From positions 24,185 to 88,184 of IMG/VR virus record IMGVR_UViG_3300048687_000070: DNA of 64,000 nt, one strand, 5' to 3'. The translations under genes were made by a program, and so were the position numbers. The notes beneath the pieces are model-generated. The model saw nothing but the letters and a program-made list of their open reading frames with translations, searched no databases and was not told the origin of the DNA. The DNA is from a virus. Positions 38,563-48,616 of this stretch are shown here, one piece after another (positions within the stretch are counted from its first letter, which is position 1; each line of letters starts with the position of its first letter).

Positions 38563-39126
38563 GTGGCAAACGACGCCGACAACGTGCGCGTTGGTCTCAA
38601 CGGTTCTGTGTACATCGCCCCGAAGGGCACGACCGCCCCGGTCGATCTGGATGCGGCGTGGGCGGACGGCTGGGTGGATCTCGGCTACCTGTCGGACGAC
38701 GGCGTGGAGATGTCGTACTCGACGGACTCGGAGGACGTGGGCGCCTGGCAGTCCCTCAGCCCGATCCGGAAGATCCTGACGGGTGTCGACATGACGCTGG
38801 CGTTCACCGCGCTGGAGTTGAAGACGTCCACGATGACGCTCTACTTCCCGAGCGCCACGATGGAGGACATCGGCGGCTCGGTCCACAAGCTCAGCATCCC
38901 GGCCGCTCCGGCGCCGGATGAGCGGGCGATCGGTCTGGAGTGGGTCGACGGCGACATCAAGAACAGGCTCGTCATCGCCCGCGGCGAGGTCACCGACCGT
39001 GAGTCGATCACGATGGCCCGCTCCGGTGCGGTCGGTCTCGGCATGACCGTGTCCGCCTATGCCGACACAGCGCCGGAGATCGCCGTGTGGCTGTCCAACG
39101 ACCCCGCATGGGGTGCCGCCGCGTAG
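38563..39126 (+). CDS. Major tail tube protein
   Basis: A 187-residue beta-rich protein, GTG 38563 after GGAGG. NVRVGLNGSVYIAPKGT, WVDLGYLSDDGVEMSYSTD and IRKILTGVDMTLAFTALEL are typical of siphophage tube subunits. Strong C-ending codon use and a hairpin after the gene fit high expression. Confidence 0.9.
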   Translation: MANDADNVRVGLNGSVYIAPKGTTAPVDLDAAWADGWVDLGYLSDDGVEMSYSTDSEDVGAWQSLSPIRKILTGVDMTLAFTALELKTSTMTLYFPSATMEDIGGSVHKLSIPAAPAPDERAIGLEWVDGDIKNRLVIARGEVTDRESITMARSGAVGLGMTVSAYADTAPEIAVWLSNDPAWGAAA

Positions 39127-39137
39127 CTCCCTCTTCT

Positions 39138-39174
39138 CCCCGGCAGGCACGCACGCGGGTCGCGCCTGCCGGGG
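39138..39174. terminator. Hairpin after the tail tube gene
   Basis: CCCCGGCAGGC (39138-39148) pairs exactly with 39164-39174 (11 bp, 15-nt loop). It probably raises tube expression relative to downstream genes by partial termination or mRNA protection. Confidence 0.7.
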
Positions 39175-39204
39175 TCCAACCCGCGAACCCGCAAGGAGAA
39201 CCGC

Positions 39205-39534
39205 ATGCCCAGCAAGACCACCGGTACCGAGGTCGTCGACCTCAACTCGCTTGCCCAGCAGCGCCGCGATGCGCTGCCGGAGCCGACGACGTACAACCTG
39301 TTCGATGTCGAGTTCACGCTGCCACCCATCAAGGGCCTGCCCTTCTCGCTGCAGGAGCGGGTCGGTGACCTCGACAACACCGTCGAGGTCCTCAAGGAGC
39401 TCCTCGGCGCTACGAAGGTCAAGGAGATGTATGCCGCCGGGTACACGTTCGGCGACCTGGAGCTGATCGCCGAGCAGTGGCAGCAGCGTTCCGGGATGGA
39501 GCCGGGGGAATCGGTGGCCTCCGCCGCTTCCTAG
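39205..39534 (+). CDS. Tail assembly chaperone, short form (gpG-like)
   Basis: A 109-residue protein. NLFDVEFTLPPIKGLPFSLQ and DNTVEVLKELLGATKVKEMY match the upstream chaperone of siphophages, located between tube and tape-measure genes. Ribosomes can slip at GGGGGAA (39504-39510) into the -1 frame to make the longer form. Chaperones hold the tape measure during tail assembly. Confidence 0.8.
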   Translation: MPSKTTGTEVVDLNSLAQQRRDALPEPTTYNLFDVEFTLPPIKGLPFSLQERVGDLDNTVEVLKELLGATKVKEMYAAGYTFGDLELIAEQWQQRSGMEPGESVASAAS

Positions 39535-39953
39535 AGCGGTACGGGGAGGCCGTCGAGTGGGACATCGCCCGGTACTGGCCGGGCCGGTCCCTGCTGGAGC
39601 TGTACCGCGGGGACATGTCGTGGCGTGAGCTGCGGGTCTTCCTGAAGTTCCTGCCGGCGGATGCGGCGACCGCGCGCGCGGTACGCGGCTCGTCGGCGGA
39701 AGAGGACGCCTGGACGCTCGACCGGCAGCTGCTGGCGTCCGCCGTGGACGCGATCCGCGAGAACACGTTCGCCACGGTCAAGCTCGGCGGCGATCCGAAG
39801 AAGACCGGGCGCCTGAAGCCGCCGAAGCCGATTCCGCGGCCGGGTGTGGCTGAGCCGAAGAACAGCAACACGATCCGTTTCGGGGGCCGTCACGGCTCCG
39901 GGGCAAAGCAGTTGGCGGCCGTCTTCGGGAGGCCTGCCGCGAACCAGTCGTAG
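39205..39953 (+). CDS. Tail assembly chaperone, frameshifted long form (gpGT-like)
   Basis: A -1 slip after codon GAA at 39508-39510 continues with ATC-GGT-GGC at 39510 and reads to TAG 39951-39953, giving about 249 residues. The -1 part contains RFLERYGEAVEWDIARYWP and FLKFLPADAATA and ends in a basic Pro-rich tail. It has no good start codon or ribosome binding site of its own at 39477. Two-frame chaperones at this place are the rule in long-tailed phages. Confidence 0.8.
39504..39510 (+). promoter_or_regulatory. -1 ribosomal slippery site GGGGGAA
   Basis: In the short frame the codons are CCG-GGG-GAA. After slipping back one base, GGG re-pairs fully with GGG and the GAA tRNA pairs with GGA with one mismatch. 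The site is 22 bases before the short-form stop, the usual arrangement for actinophage tail chaperones. Confidence 0.7.
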
Positions 39954-39963
39954 GGGGTGCGCG

Positions 39964-42900
39964 GTGGCCGGTGGTGTGCTCGTCGGGCGCGGATACGTCA
40001 GCATTCGCCCGGAGTTCGAAGGGGACTGGTCCCGCTCCGTGTCGTCCCGCGCTTCGAGTGCGGGCCGGTCCGGGGCGGGCGCTTTCTCGAAGGCGTTCGG
40101 CGCTGGCCTGAAGGGGATCGGTGCGCTCGCCGGCGTGGCGATCGGCGCGAACCTGTCGTCGGCCGCTGCCGGTGCCGCCGTCCTCGCCCCGGCTCTGGCT
40201 ACGGCCGGTGCCGCCGCGGGCGCGCTCAAGCTCGGGCTGTCGGGTGTGGGTGACGCGTTCAAGGCGGCGTTCGCCGACTCGTCGTCGCAGGCATCCTCTG
40301 CCGCGTCCGCGACGAAGGCCGTCGAGTCCGCACAACGCGGCCTGGCGAAGGCGCAGCAGGGACTGGCGGACGCACGCGTGCAGGCGGCCGAGCGCATCAA
40401 GGACGCGCAGAAGGCCGTCGGGGAGGCCGAACAGAACCTGGCCCGGGTCGTCGAGGAGTCGGCGCAGCGGCAGAAGGACGCCCAACTGTCCGTCATGGAC
40501 GCCGAGCGCGACCTCAAGGACGCCCAGGCTGACGCCCGGCAGGCGCAGCTGTCCCTCAACGACGCCCGCAACGAGGCGGTCCGCTCGTTGCAGGACATGA
40601 ATGACCAGCTTGCCGGGGCCCGCCTCGACGAGCGCGAGGCCGTCATGCGGCAGGCCGAAGCGGAGAAAGCGCTCCGCGCGGCACAGCAGAACCCGGGCGT
40701 CACCCCCGAGCAGCTCGCCAAGCTGCAGCTCGCCTACGACCGGGCCGCGCTGAACCTGTCGGAGCAGCGCCGCGAGACGAAGGAACTCGCGACCGACACA
40801 GCCAAGGCGAACAAGGCCGGAGTCGAGGGCTCAACGCAGGTCACGCAGGCCAAGCAGCGCATCGCCCAGGCCAACCAGACGGTCGTCGACCGCGAGCGCG
40901 ACCTGACGAAGGCGCGCGAGACCCAGCGGCGTACCGCCGTCGACTCGGCGCGCGACATCGCCGACGCACAGCAGGGGGTCGCGGACGCGCAGGCGGATGT
41001 AGCGAAGGCCCGTCAGGAGGGCTCTCGGCAGATCCGCGACGCGGAGCAGGCGGTCGCCGACGCCGCGTCGGCTGTGGCGGACGCGCAGGCGGCAGCGGCA
41101 GCGCAGACGTCTGCCTACGCGCAGGCCATGGCGAAGTTGGCGCCGAACGCGCAGAGCTTCGTGCGCGCCGTACAGGGCCTCGCGCCCGCGTGGGACGCGA
41201 TGAAGATGTCCGTGCAGAACAGGCTGTTCGAGGGCCTCGACAGCACGGTCACGTCACTGGGCAGGACAACGATCCCGATCCTGCAGCGGCAGCTGACCGC
41301 GACGGCCGGCGTGTGGAACTCGATCGCGAAGAACGCTGCGGGCGCCGTCATGGAGATGGCCAAGTCCGGGCAGCTCGACCAGATCCTCGCCGGAGCGACC
41401 AAGAATCTGGCGGTGTTCCAGAAGACGCCGGGCCAGATCGTCACGGCATTCGGACAGCTGGCGGTCGCTGCGCAGCCCGCGTTCAATCAGTTGCTCACCC
41501 AGTTCGCCGGCGCCATCACCAGTTTCACCGACGGAATTGCCGCCTCGTTCACCTCGGGCGGTTTGCAGGATGCCATCACGACGGCGTTCGGGATCCTGTC
41601 CAGTTTCGGGACGCTGCTGGGCAACGCGCTCGGCGTCGTCACCGAAATCTTCAAGGCCGCCTCCGACGCGGGCGGCCAGATCGTCGGCGTGCTCGGAACC
41701 GTCCTCGGCACCATCCGGGACGTGCTGGCCGGGCCGGAGATCCAGGCTGCGCTACGCCAACTCTTCGGCTCGATCGGTCAGATCGTGGCCGCGATCGCGC
41801 CCGTCTTCGGGTCCATCGTGCAGGCCGTGGTGCCGCTGCTTGCGACGATCGCCCCGTTCGTCGCGCAGCTGGCCGAGGTGCTCGGCCCGGTACTTCAGCA
41901 GCTGGTCACCTCGCTGGGCGCCGCACTGATGCCGGTGATCCAGGCATTGATGCCGGTGCTGCTGCAGGTCGGTACGGCGATCGTGCAGATCGTGCAGGCG
42001 GTGATGCCGCTCTTGCAGCCGATCGGCGAGCTGATCGCCGGGGTGATCTCGGCGCTGGCGCCCGCGCTGACGCCGATCATCAACATCATCACGCTGCTGG
42101 TACGACAGTTGGTCGGCCCGCTGTCGACGGTCGTGCGTGCTCTGACGCCTGTGTTCGTCACCCTCGGTAAGATCATCGGTCAGGTGTTCACGGCTCTGGG
42201 GCCGCTGCTCACGCCGCTGATCAAGCTCGTTGGCCAGGTCGCGCAGATGCTCGCCGGGGTGCTGTCGAAGGCACTGATGACCGTGATGGGCGCGCTGCGC
42301 CCGCTGATCCCGGTAGGTATCCAGCTCATCCAGTCCGTGATCGGTGCACTGACCCCGGTGCTCCCGGTCCTCGGCAAGGCTTTCGGCATGGTCGCGCAGG
42401 CACTCGTGCAGATCGTCGCGGCCATCGTCCCGGTCGTCGCCCAGTTCGCCAGCAGCCTCGGCCCGGTCATCAAGGCGCTCGTGCCGGTGATCTCACAGAT
42501 CGCGACCACGATCGGCAGCACGCTGATGGCGGTCCTCCCGCCGCTGCTGCAGGCCCTGGTCACGCTGGCGCCCGCGTTCGGTCAGATCGTCGGCCTGGTC
42601 GTGAAGCTGGGCGCGGACGTGATCACGGCGCTCCTGCCGTCACTGGGGAAGCTGATCCCGGCTGCCGTGCAGCTCGTCCTCGCGCTCGTCCCGATCCTTC
42701 CGCCGCTCGCGAAAATCATCTCCCTGGTTGTTCAGCTGGCGGTACGGGTGCTGTCGTGGCTGCTGCCGCCACTGATCAAACTGGCCGGGTTCCTGATCGG
42801 CAAACTGGCCGGCGCGCTGGCGACGGCGATCCGCTGGATCTCCAACATCATCGGCTGGATCGTCAAGCTCGTCGGCTGGGTGCGCGACAAGCTCGGCCCG

Positions 42901-44613
42901 ATCATGAACTGGCTGAACGGCAAGGTCATCCAGCCGGTTTGGCGGCGCATCCGAGAAGCCGTCTCCGCCGCCTGGGGCAAGATCCGGCCCGTGTTCGACA
43001 CGCTCAAGACGGCTGTCGGGCGCGTCGGAGACGCCTTCAAGTCGGCCCGTGACGCGATCAAGAAGGCGTGGGGGCAGCTCCAGGACATCACGAAGAAGCC
43101 CGTCAACTTCGTGATCAAGTGGGTGTACACCAACGGCATCAAGGCCGTCTGGGACAAGGTCGCCTCGTTCGTCGGGCTCAGCAAACTCCCCAAGGCGCCC
43201 AAGCTCCTCGCGAAGGGCGGCACAGTCGGCGACGGCTTCGGCCCGGCGCGGCCGATGGTCACCAACCGGCCGACAGCGATCGTCGGTGAAGGCAACCCGC
43301 GCTTCCCCGAGTTCGTCATCCCCACCGACCCGAAATACCGGACGCGGGCGCTCGCGCTGCACCAGGCAGCCGGAACCAAGCTGATGGCGGACGGCGGGAT
43401 CCTCGGCAGCATCGGCTCGGCCTGGGACTGGACCAAGGACAAGGTCTCCGACGTCGTCGGCAAGGGCATCGACTGGGCGAAGAAGGGCGCCGACCTTCTC
43501 GCCAACCCGTCGAAAATCTGGGACTCCCTGATGAAACCCGTCATCGGGAAGATCGCCAAGGGGGTGGGGGACTCCCAGATGGGCAAAGCCATCGGGAAGA
43601 TCCCCCGCAAGATGATCAGCGGGCTGAAGGACAAAATCGTCTCCGCCGCAAAGAGCCTCTTCGCCGACGGCGGCCAGTGGGTCAAGCCCGTCGACGTCCC
43701 CTACGGCACACCGTTCGGCAAACGCGGCCCCATGTGGTCCTCCGGCTATCACACCGGCCTGGACTTCCCCGCCGCTGTCGGCAAGGCCGTGAAGGCGGTC
43801 GCTGACGGCTCCATCACCTCCGCATCCAGCGGTGGCCCCTACGGCAAGCACATCTCCATCTCCCACGGCGGCGGCCTGTCGTCGCTGTACGCCCACCTGT
43901 CCAACATCATCAAAAGCTCGGGGGTAGTGAAGGCCGGCCAGCGCATCGGCTCCGTCGGCGCCACCGGCAACGTCACCGGACCACACCTGCACTTGGAGGC
44001 CCGGAGAAACGGGCGCGCGGTCGACCCGATGCCGTTCCTCACCAGCGGCGGCGGCTTCAACGCGCAGGCCGTGGGAGCCGCCCAGCAGTACGCGAAGTCG
44101 ATCCTCTCCCGCTACGGGTGGGGGCCGAGCCAGTTCGGGCCGCTCAAGAAGCTCTGGCAGGGCGAGTCGGGTTGGCGCTGGAACGCGAAGAACGCCAGCT
44201 CAGGGGCGTATGGCATCCCGCAGGCACTGCCTGCGAACAAGATGGCATCCGCCGGCCCCGACTGGCGGACGAACGCAAAGACGCAGATCCGGTGGGGCCT
44301 CAGCTACATCAAGGGTCGCCCGGACTATGGGAGCCCGTCGCGTGCATGGTCCAAGTGGCAGTCGCGGTCACCGCATTGGTACGACTCCGGCGGCTTCCTG
44401 CAGCCCGGCCTCAACCTGGCCTACAACGGGACCGGCAGCCCGGAGCCCGTACTGACCGGCCAGCAGTGGAACCTGCTCGCCAACCAGTCGGGCACATCGT
44501 CGGAGCCGGTCGTCATCGAAATCCACACCCGCGATCAGGCGCTCGCCGAGTTCATCGACGTGCGCGTCATCGGGCACCAGGACGCGCTCGTTCGCACAGT
44601 CCACGCCATGTGA
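39964..44613 (+). CDS. Tape measure protein with M23 peptidase and lytic transglycosylase domains
   Basis: A 1549-residue protein, GTG 39964. Order: short Ala/Gly N-terminus, long coiled coil rich in Ala/Gln/Asp repeats (about 115-420), hydrophobic helical region (about 540-970), a linker, an M23 metallopeptidase (about 1245-1360; Y-H1263-TGLD1267 and H1341-L-H1343) and a lysozyme-like transglycosylase (about 1370-1465; candidate Glu1401 in GESGWRW, then GAYGIPQ). It sets tail length and opens the wall during DNA entry. The C-terminal domains cut peptide and glycan bonds. Confidence 0.9.
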   Translation: MAGGVLVGRGYVSIRPEFEGDWSRSVSSRASSAGRSGAGAFSKAFGAGLKGIGALAGVAIGANLSSAAAGAAVLAPALATAGAAAGALKLGLSGVGDAFKAAFADSSSQASSAASATKAVESAQRGLAKAQQGLADARVQAAERIKDAQKAVGEAEQNLARVVEESAQRQKDAQLSVMDAERDLKDAQADARQAQLSLNDARNEAVRSLQDMNDQLAGARLDEREAVMRQAEAEKALRAAQQNPGVTPEQLAKLQLAYDRAALNLSEQRRETKELATDTAKANKAGVEGSTQVTQAKQRIAQANQTVVDRERDLTKARETQRRTAVDSARDIADAQQGVADAQADVAKARQEGSRQIRDAEQAVADAASAVADAQAAAAAQTSAYAQAMAKLAPNAQSFVRAVQGLAPAWDAMKMSVQNRLFEGLDSTVTSLGRTTIPILQRQLTATAGVWNSIAKNAAGAVMEMAKSGQLDQILAGATKNLAVFQKTPGQIVTAFGQLAVAAQPAFNQLLTQFAGAITSFTDGIAASFTSGGLQDAITTAFGILSSFGTLLGNALGVVTEIFKAASDAGGQIVGVLGTVLGTIRDVLAGPEIQAALRQLFGSIGQIVAAIAPVFGSIVQAVVPLLATIAPFVAQLAEVLGPVLQQLVTSLGAALMPVIQALMPVLLQVGTAIVQIVQAVMPLLQPIGELIAGVISALAPALTPIINIITLLVRQLVGPLSTVVRALTPVFVTLGKIIGQVFTALGPLLTPLIKLVGQVAQMLAGVLSKALMTVMGALRPLIPVGIQLIQSVIGALTPVLPVLGKAFGMVAQALVQIVAAIVPVVAQFASSLGPVIKALVPVISQIATTIGSTLMAVLPPLLQALVTLAPAFGQIVGLVVKLGADVITALLPSLGKLIPAAVQLVLALVPILPPLAKIISLVVQLAVRVLSWLLPPLIKLAGFLIGKLAGALATAIRWISNIIGWIVKLVGWVRDKLGPIMNWLNGKVIQPVWRRIREAVSAAWGKIRPVFDTLKTAVGRVGDAFKSARDAIKKAWGQLQDITKKPVNFVIKWVYTNGIKAVWDKVASFVGLSKLPKAPKLLAKGGTVGDGFGPARPMVTNRPTAIVGEGNPRFPEFVIPTDPKYRTRALALHQAAGTKLMADGGILGSIGSAWDWTKDKVSDVVGKGIDWAKKGADLLANPSKIWDSLMKPVIGKIAKGVGDSQMGKAIGKIPRKMISGLKDKIVSAAKSLFADGGQWVKPVDVPYGTPFGKRGPMWSSGYHTGLDFPAAVGKAVKAVADGSITSASSGGPYGKHISISHGGGLSSLYAHLSNIIKSSGVVKAGQRIGSVGATGNVTGPHLHLEARRNGRAVDPMPFLTSGGGFNAQAVGAAQQYAKSILSRYGWGPSQFGPLKKLWQGESGWRWNAKNASSGAYGIPQALPANKMASAGPDWRTNAKTQIRWGLSYIKGRPDYGSPSRAWSKWQSRSPHWYDSGGFLQPGLNLAYNGTGSPEPVLTGQQWNLLANQSGTSSEPVVIEIHTRDQALAEFIDVRVIGHQDALVRTVHAM

Positions 44614-44624
44614 GAGGAGCCTCG

Positions 44625-46856
44625 ATGCCGATCCCCGGGAATCTCCTCTCGGCGACGACGGAGATGGTCGACCCCAACTCCAGCGGCTGGACACCCAAGT
44701 CGAACTGCACGTTCCTGGTCGGTGTTGGCGGCCGGAACGGGAACGGCTGCCTCGCCGTCAAGAGCACGGCGGCGGGGGAGGTGCAGGCCCGCACCGTCAC
44801 CGCCTACCCGGTGACCGCGGGCACGCTCTACCAGTGTTTCGCGGATGCGGCGGGCGCGGTCCCGGAGCGGATCGGGATCCGCTGGCTGACCGCTGCCGGA
44901 TCGGAGATCAGTGTCGCCTGGTCGCTGACCACGCTGACCGCCTCGTCGGGCTGGCATCGAGTCGGCGTCGCCGGTACCGCGCCTGCGGGCGCGGTCACGG
45001 CGCAGGTACTGCTGTCGTCGACGGAGACCGCGGCGAACGCTCAGCACTACTGGGAGAACGTCTACCTCGGCCTCCCGATCAGGACCGTCGGCAACCTGTT
45101 CGCGTTCACGACGGAGAGCAGCGAGGTCGACGCCAGCGGCTGGACACCGCAGGTCAACGCAACGATCTCCCGCCAGGTCCCCATGATTCAGTGGGCGGTT
45201 GACACCTATACGGCGGGCGGGCACACGCTCGCCATGACGGCGGTCGCCGCAGGCAACGCGTCGATCGCGGCCGTCGACAGGCCGGGCGTGACACCGGGTG
45301 TCGAATACCTGGCCTACGCCTACCTCAGCCCGCCGACTCTCGCGTCCGTCGCCTGGATCGAGTTGCGGTTCTACGACAGCAACGGCAACCAGTTCAGCAC
45401 CCAACGGTCAACGCTCGTCGTTCCGCCTTCGGGCGCCGGCATGTACCGGCAGTACGCTTCCGCGACCGCCCCGGCCACGGCGGCAACCGCCTCCGTGGCA
45501 GTCGGCATGGACGGCGCGTCGGCCGGCCAGGTGCTGCGCGTCGAGACCGTCGTCATCACCGTCGCACCGCCACTCCAGGCGGGCAGCGTCCTGCCCTACG
45601 CCGACGCATCGTTCGAGCAGGGCATCGCCGGATGGACAAAGATCAGCGGTGTGGCGACGATCGCCCGCTCCACCCCGTGGGGGAGCGGGGGGTACGGCTA
45701 CTACGGCATGCTCGTCAGCTCGTCGACCGCGACCGCGTCGACGATCCGCTCGGCGAGGTTCCCGCTCGGCGCGGGTGCGGGCGGGCAGAACTGGCGTGCC
45801 TGGATCGCCGCCAAGGTCGGCGCGGGCTCGTGGGCGTCGGTGCGCGTCCAGATCCGCTACTACGACGCCGCCACCGCCGATCTCGGCGTCGGCGGGGCGA
45901 CGTGGACGATGGGCGTCGCCGGCTGGGTCGGCCTGCCCGCGGACGTGCTGGCTCCGGCGACGGCGACGCAGGCGGCGATCGAGCTCGTCGTCACCGCCTC
46001 GGCCGCGACGTCGACGCTCATCCTCGACGCGGCGCTGCTGTATCCGGTGCTGCCGCTCGTCGAGGTGGAGGCCGTCGACTCCGGCGGCTACACCGTGCTG
46101 ACGCTGCGGGAGCTGGCTCTCGACCATCGGATCTCGGTGTACCGGGTGATGCCCGATGGTGCGCGCGTTCTCGTGCGCGGCGCGTCCGGGCTCATCGACC
46201 GGCAGGCCATCACGTCGGACCTGCTCGTCGTCGAGGACCATGAGGCGCCGCTGAACGTCGAGGTCTACTACCGGATCGAGCTGCTGCAGCCGAACGGGCT
46301 GGTGGGCACACGCACGTCGGACACCGTGACGCTGACGCTCGCCGACGCGAACGAGGCGTGGCTGAAGGATCCGGGGAACCCTCAGCGGAACACCGTGGTC
46401 GTGGTGCAGGCGGCGCCGGACTGGCAGCGGCCGGTCGAGCAGTCCGCGTACATCGTGAAGGGCCGCCGCAACAAGGTGGTGCTCAGCGGCCGACGCCAGG
46501 GCCTGGAGGGCGAGCTCGCCGTGTGGACCCGTACCGACGAGGAACGCAAGGCCCTCCACCTGCTCCTCGACAGCGGCAACACCCTGCTGTGGCAGGCGGT
46601 CCCGGGCATGGGCGTCGACGACATGTATGTCACCGTCGGCGCCGTCGACGAGGCCCGCATCGGCCCCCTCGCACAGGAGCAGTGGCGGGCCTGGAAGCTC
46701 CCGCTCATCGAAGCCGACCGCCCGGTCACGACCGGCGTCAACGGCAGCGGCGGCCGGACCTGGCAGGACGTGATCGCCGAGTTCTCGACGTGCGCCGACC
46801 TGCTGCCCGTGTACGCGACCAGCGAGGCACTGCTCCTCGACAGACGGACGGGGTGA
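44625..46856 (+). CDS. Minor tail protein with repeated carbohydrate-binding-like domains
   Basis: A 743-residue protein. Three jelly-roll modules follow each other (about 5-155, 155-320, 320-480). The first two open with NLLSATTEMVDPNSSGWTP and NLFAFTTESSEVDASGWTP, so they are internal duplicates. The C-terminal ~260 residues are a minor tail domain (VEVEAVDSGGYTVLTLRELA and later YRIELLQPNGLVGTRTSD). It probably forms part of the tail tip and helps binding to the cell surface. Confidence 0.75.
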   Translation: MPIPGNLLSATTEMVDPNSSGWTPKSNCTFLVGVGGRNGNGCLAVKSTAAGEVQARTVTAYPVTAGTLYQCFADAAGAVPERIGIRWLTAAGSEISVAWSLTTLTASSGWHRVGVAGTAPAGAVTAQVLLSSTETAANAQHYWENVYLGLPIRTVGNLFAFTTESSEVDASGWTPQVNATISRQVPMIQWAVDTYTAGGHTLAMTAVAAGNASIAAVDRPGVTPGVEYLAYAYLSPPTLASVAWIELRFYDSNGNQFSTQRSTLVVPPSGAGMYRQYASATAPATAATASVAVGMDGASAGQVLRVETVVITVAPPLQAGSVLPYADASFEQGIAGWTKISGVATIARSTPWGSGGYGYYGMLVSSSTATASTIRSARFPLGAGAGGQNWRAWIAAKVGAGSWASVRVQIRYYDAATADLGVGGATWTMGVAGWVGLPADVLAPATATQAAIELVVTASAATSTLILDAALLYPVLPLVEVEAVDSGGYTVLTLRELALDHRISVYRVMPDGARVLVRGASGLIDRQAITSDLLVVEDHEAPLNVEVYYRIELLQPNGLVGTRTSDTVTLTLADANEAWLKDPGNPQRNTVVVVQAAPDWQRPVEQSAYIVKGRRNKVVLSGRRQGLEGELAVWTRTDEERKALHLLLDSGNTLLWQAVPGMGVDDMYVTVGAVDEARIGPLAQEQWRAWKLPLIEADRPVTTGVNGSGGRTWQDVIAEFSTCADLLPVYATSEALLLDRRTG

Positions 46857-46860
46857 TGCG

Positions 46861-47952
46861 TTGTACCCCGTCTCCGACCGGTTCCTCGCCCGCCTCGCAG
46901 AGAGCCACACGCCGGTGACGCGCGTGCAGCTGTTCCTGACGGACGGCCGCGTCGTCGACCTCGACCACACGGGCGGCTCCGTGTCCGTGGACCGGTCGCA
47001 GGCCATCCGCCGCACCTGCTCGATCACCTGCCCCGACCCGTCGCTGATCCCGCGCACTGCTACCGACAAGCTCGCCGTCTACGGATCACGGCTGCGTGTC
47101 GCCCGCGGTGTCGAGTACGGCGACGGCACGCAGGAGCTCGTGCCGCTCGGCGTGTTCCGCCTCGACAGCGTCGACGGCGACGTCAGCGACGGACCCGTCA
47201 CCCTCGCAGGCAAAGCCCTCGAAGCGGCGGTCGCGGACGACAAATTCACCGAGCCGTACACGGCGACGGGCACGGTCGTCGGCGCCGTGACCGCGCTTAT
47301 CGAGCGGACTCTCCCGGACGCCGACGTCCTCTCCACCATCGTCGACGTCCCCATCGGCTCCCGCGCGTTCGACGTCGAGGCTGACCCGTGGGCGGGCGCG
47401 CAGGAGATCGCCGCCACCGCAGGCGCCGAGGTCTACACGAACGCCGACGGGGTTTTCGTCATCGCCACCCTCCCGGACCTGCTGACGGCGGATCCGGTGT
47501 GGGCGGTCGAGGCGACCGAGGGCGGCGTCTACATCTCCGGCAACCGGGCCATGACCAGCGACAACGTGTATAACGGGGTGCTCGCGCGCGGGGAGAACAC
47601 GGCGGACGACGCTCCGGCGGTGAGTGCGCTCATCGTCGACGCCGACACCGGATCACCGACCTACTGGGGCGGACCGTATGGCAGGCGACCGAAGTTCATC
47701 TCCTCGTCGACACTGACCACGGTCAACGCGTGCGCGCAGGCCGCCGCCCTGGAGCTCGCGAAGGCGCGGGCGCCGAACGCCTCGGGGGACATCAGCAGTC
47801 TGCCGAACCCCGCATTGGAGCCCGGCGACGTGCTGCGGGTCGCGCACCCGGACGACACCCGCGAACTCCACCAGGTCGCGAGCCTCTCCGTCCCGCTCGA
47901 CGAAGGCGGCGACTTCCCGATCACGACGATCAGCGCGAAGGAGGACGCGTGA
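46861..47952 (+). CDS. DUF5047-like phage tail protein
   Basis: A 363-residue protein starting at TTG 46861; the conserved N-terminus (YPVSDRFLARLAESHTPVTR) begins right there, and no ATG or GTG in frame fits. Further DUF5047-type segments are TGGSVSVDRSQAIRRTCSIT, LVPLGVFRLDSVDGD and NPALEPGDVLRVAHPD. Probably a tail-hub component. The TTG start may lower its amount relative to the neighbours. Confidence 0.8.
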   Translation: MYPVSDRFLARLAESHTPVTRVQLFLTDGRVVDLDHTGGSVSVDRSQAIRRTCSITCPDPSLIPRTATDKLAVYGSRLRVARGVEYGDGTQELVPLGVFRLDSVDGDVSDGPVTLAGKALEAAVADDKFTEPYTATGTVVGAVTALIERTLPDADVLSTIVDVPIGSRAFDVEADPWAGAQEIAATAGAEVYTNADGVFVIATLPDLLTADPVWAVEATEGGVYISGNRAMTSDNVYNGVLARGENTADDAPAVSALIVDADTGSPTYWGGPYGRRPKFISSSTLTTVNACAQAAALELAKARAPNASGDISSLPNPALEPGDVLRVAHPDDTRELHQVASLSVPLDEGGDFPITTISAKEDA

Positions 47953-48608
47953 AGAGTGCCCACGCCAGCACCCGCGACCTCGCCGCAGCACTTAAGGCGA
48001 GCGCCCAACGGACGGGCGAGCAGGCGCCGTCGGTGCGGGGAGCGGACTGGCGCACCGCCACCGTCACCGCCGTCGACGCCGGAACCATCACCGCGGACGG
48101 CATCACTGCCCGCTGCATGGAGACCTACCAGCCGCTCGTCGGCGACACCGCCGTCATCTCCCAGTCCAGCAACGGGAACTGGATCGCATTCGGGCGACTG
48201 TCCTCCGGCAATCCGGGATGGGTGCAGCCGTCGCTCGGCACCGGCTACACGCAGGGCAACACCACGTCGACCGGCAACCTGAACGGGCCGATCCGCTACC
48301 GCCGCATCCTCGTACAGGGCACCTGGTTCCTGGAATGGGACGGCGGCGCCAACCGGACCTCGGGCGCCCAGACCGACAACATCCTGCTCGCCGCACTCGG
48401 CACCGCCAACAGGCCCGCCGCCCGCGCCTCGTTCGTCACCGCCCGCAACGCGACCGCCATCACCGGAGTCGCCGCGAGCACGTCCGTCTACCACTCCCTC
48501 AAGGTCGACTTTCAGCAGGACGGCACCGTGTCCCTGGTCACCGCCACAGCAGGCGACCAGGAAGCCACCTGGTTCTCCCTTAAGGGAATCCGCTACCCCC
48601 TCAGCTAG
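47949..48608 (+). CDS. Minor tail protein
   Basis: A 219-residue protein starting at GTG 47949 in overlap with the previous stop. The first ~90 residues are a small OB-like domain (WRTATVTAVDAGTITADG, YQPLVGDTAVISQSSNGNW); the rest is a beta-rich tip domain. Typical of actinophage tail-tip genes after the DUF5047 gene. Confidence 0.7.
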   Translation: MKSAHASTRDLAAALKASAQRTGEQAPSVRGADWRTATVTAVDAGTITADGITARCMETYQPLVGDTAVISQSSNGNWIAFGRLSSGNPGWVQPSLGTGYTQGNTTSTGNLNGPIRYRRILVQGTWFLEWDGGANRTSGAQTDNILLAALGTANRPAARASFVTARNATAITGVAASTSVYHSLKVDFQQDGTVSLVTATAGDQEATWFSLKGIRYPLS

Positions 48609-48616
48609 GAGGCCCC

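Noticed and set aside
37549-39150. A 533-codon leftward open frame opposite neck and tail tube genes
   Set aside because: Antisense shadow; the rightward genes form a canonical neck-tail order.
45408-47069. A 553-codon leftward open frame in the tail-tip region
   Set aside because: Antisense shadow of the minor tail and DUF5047 genes; no domain-like sequence.
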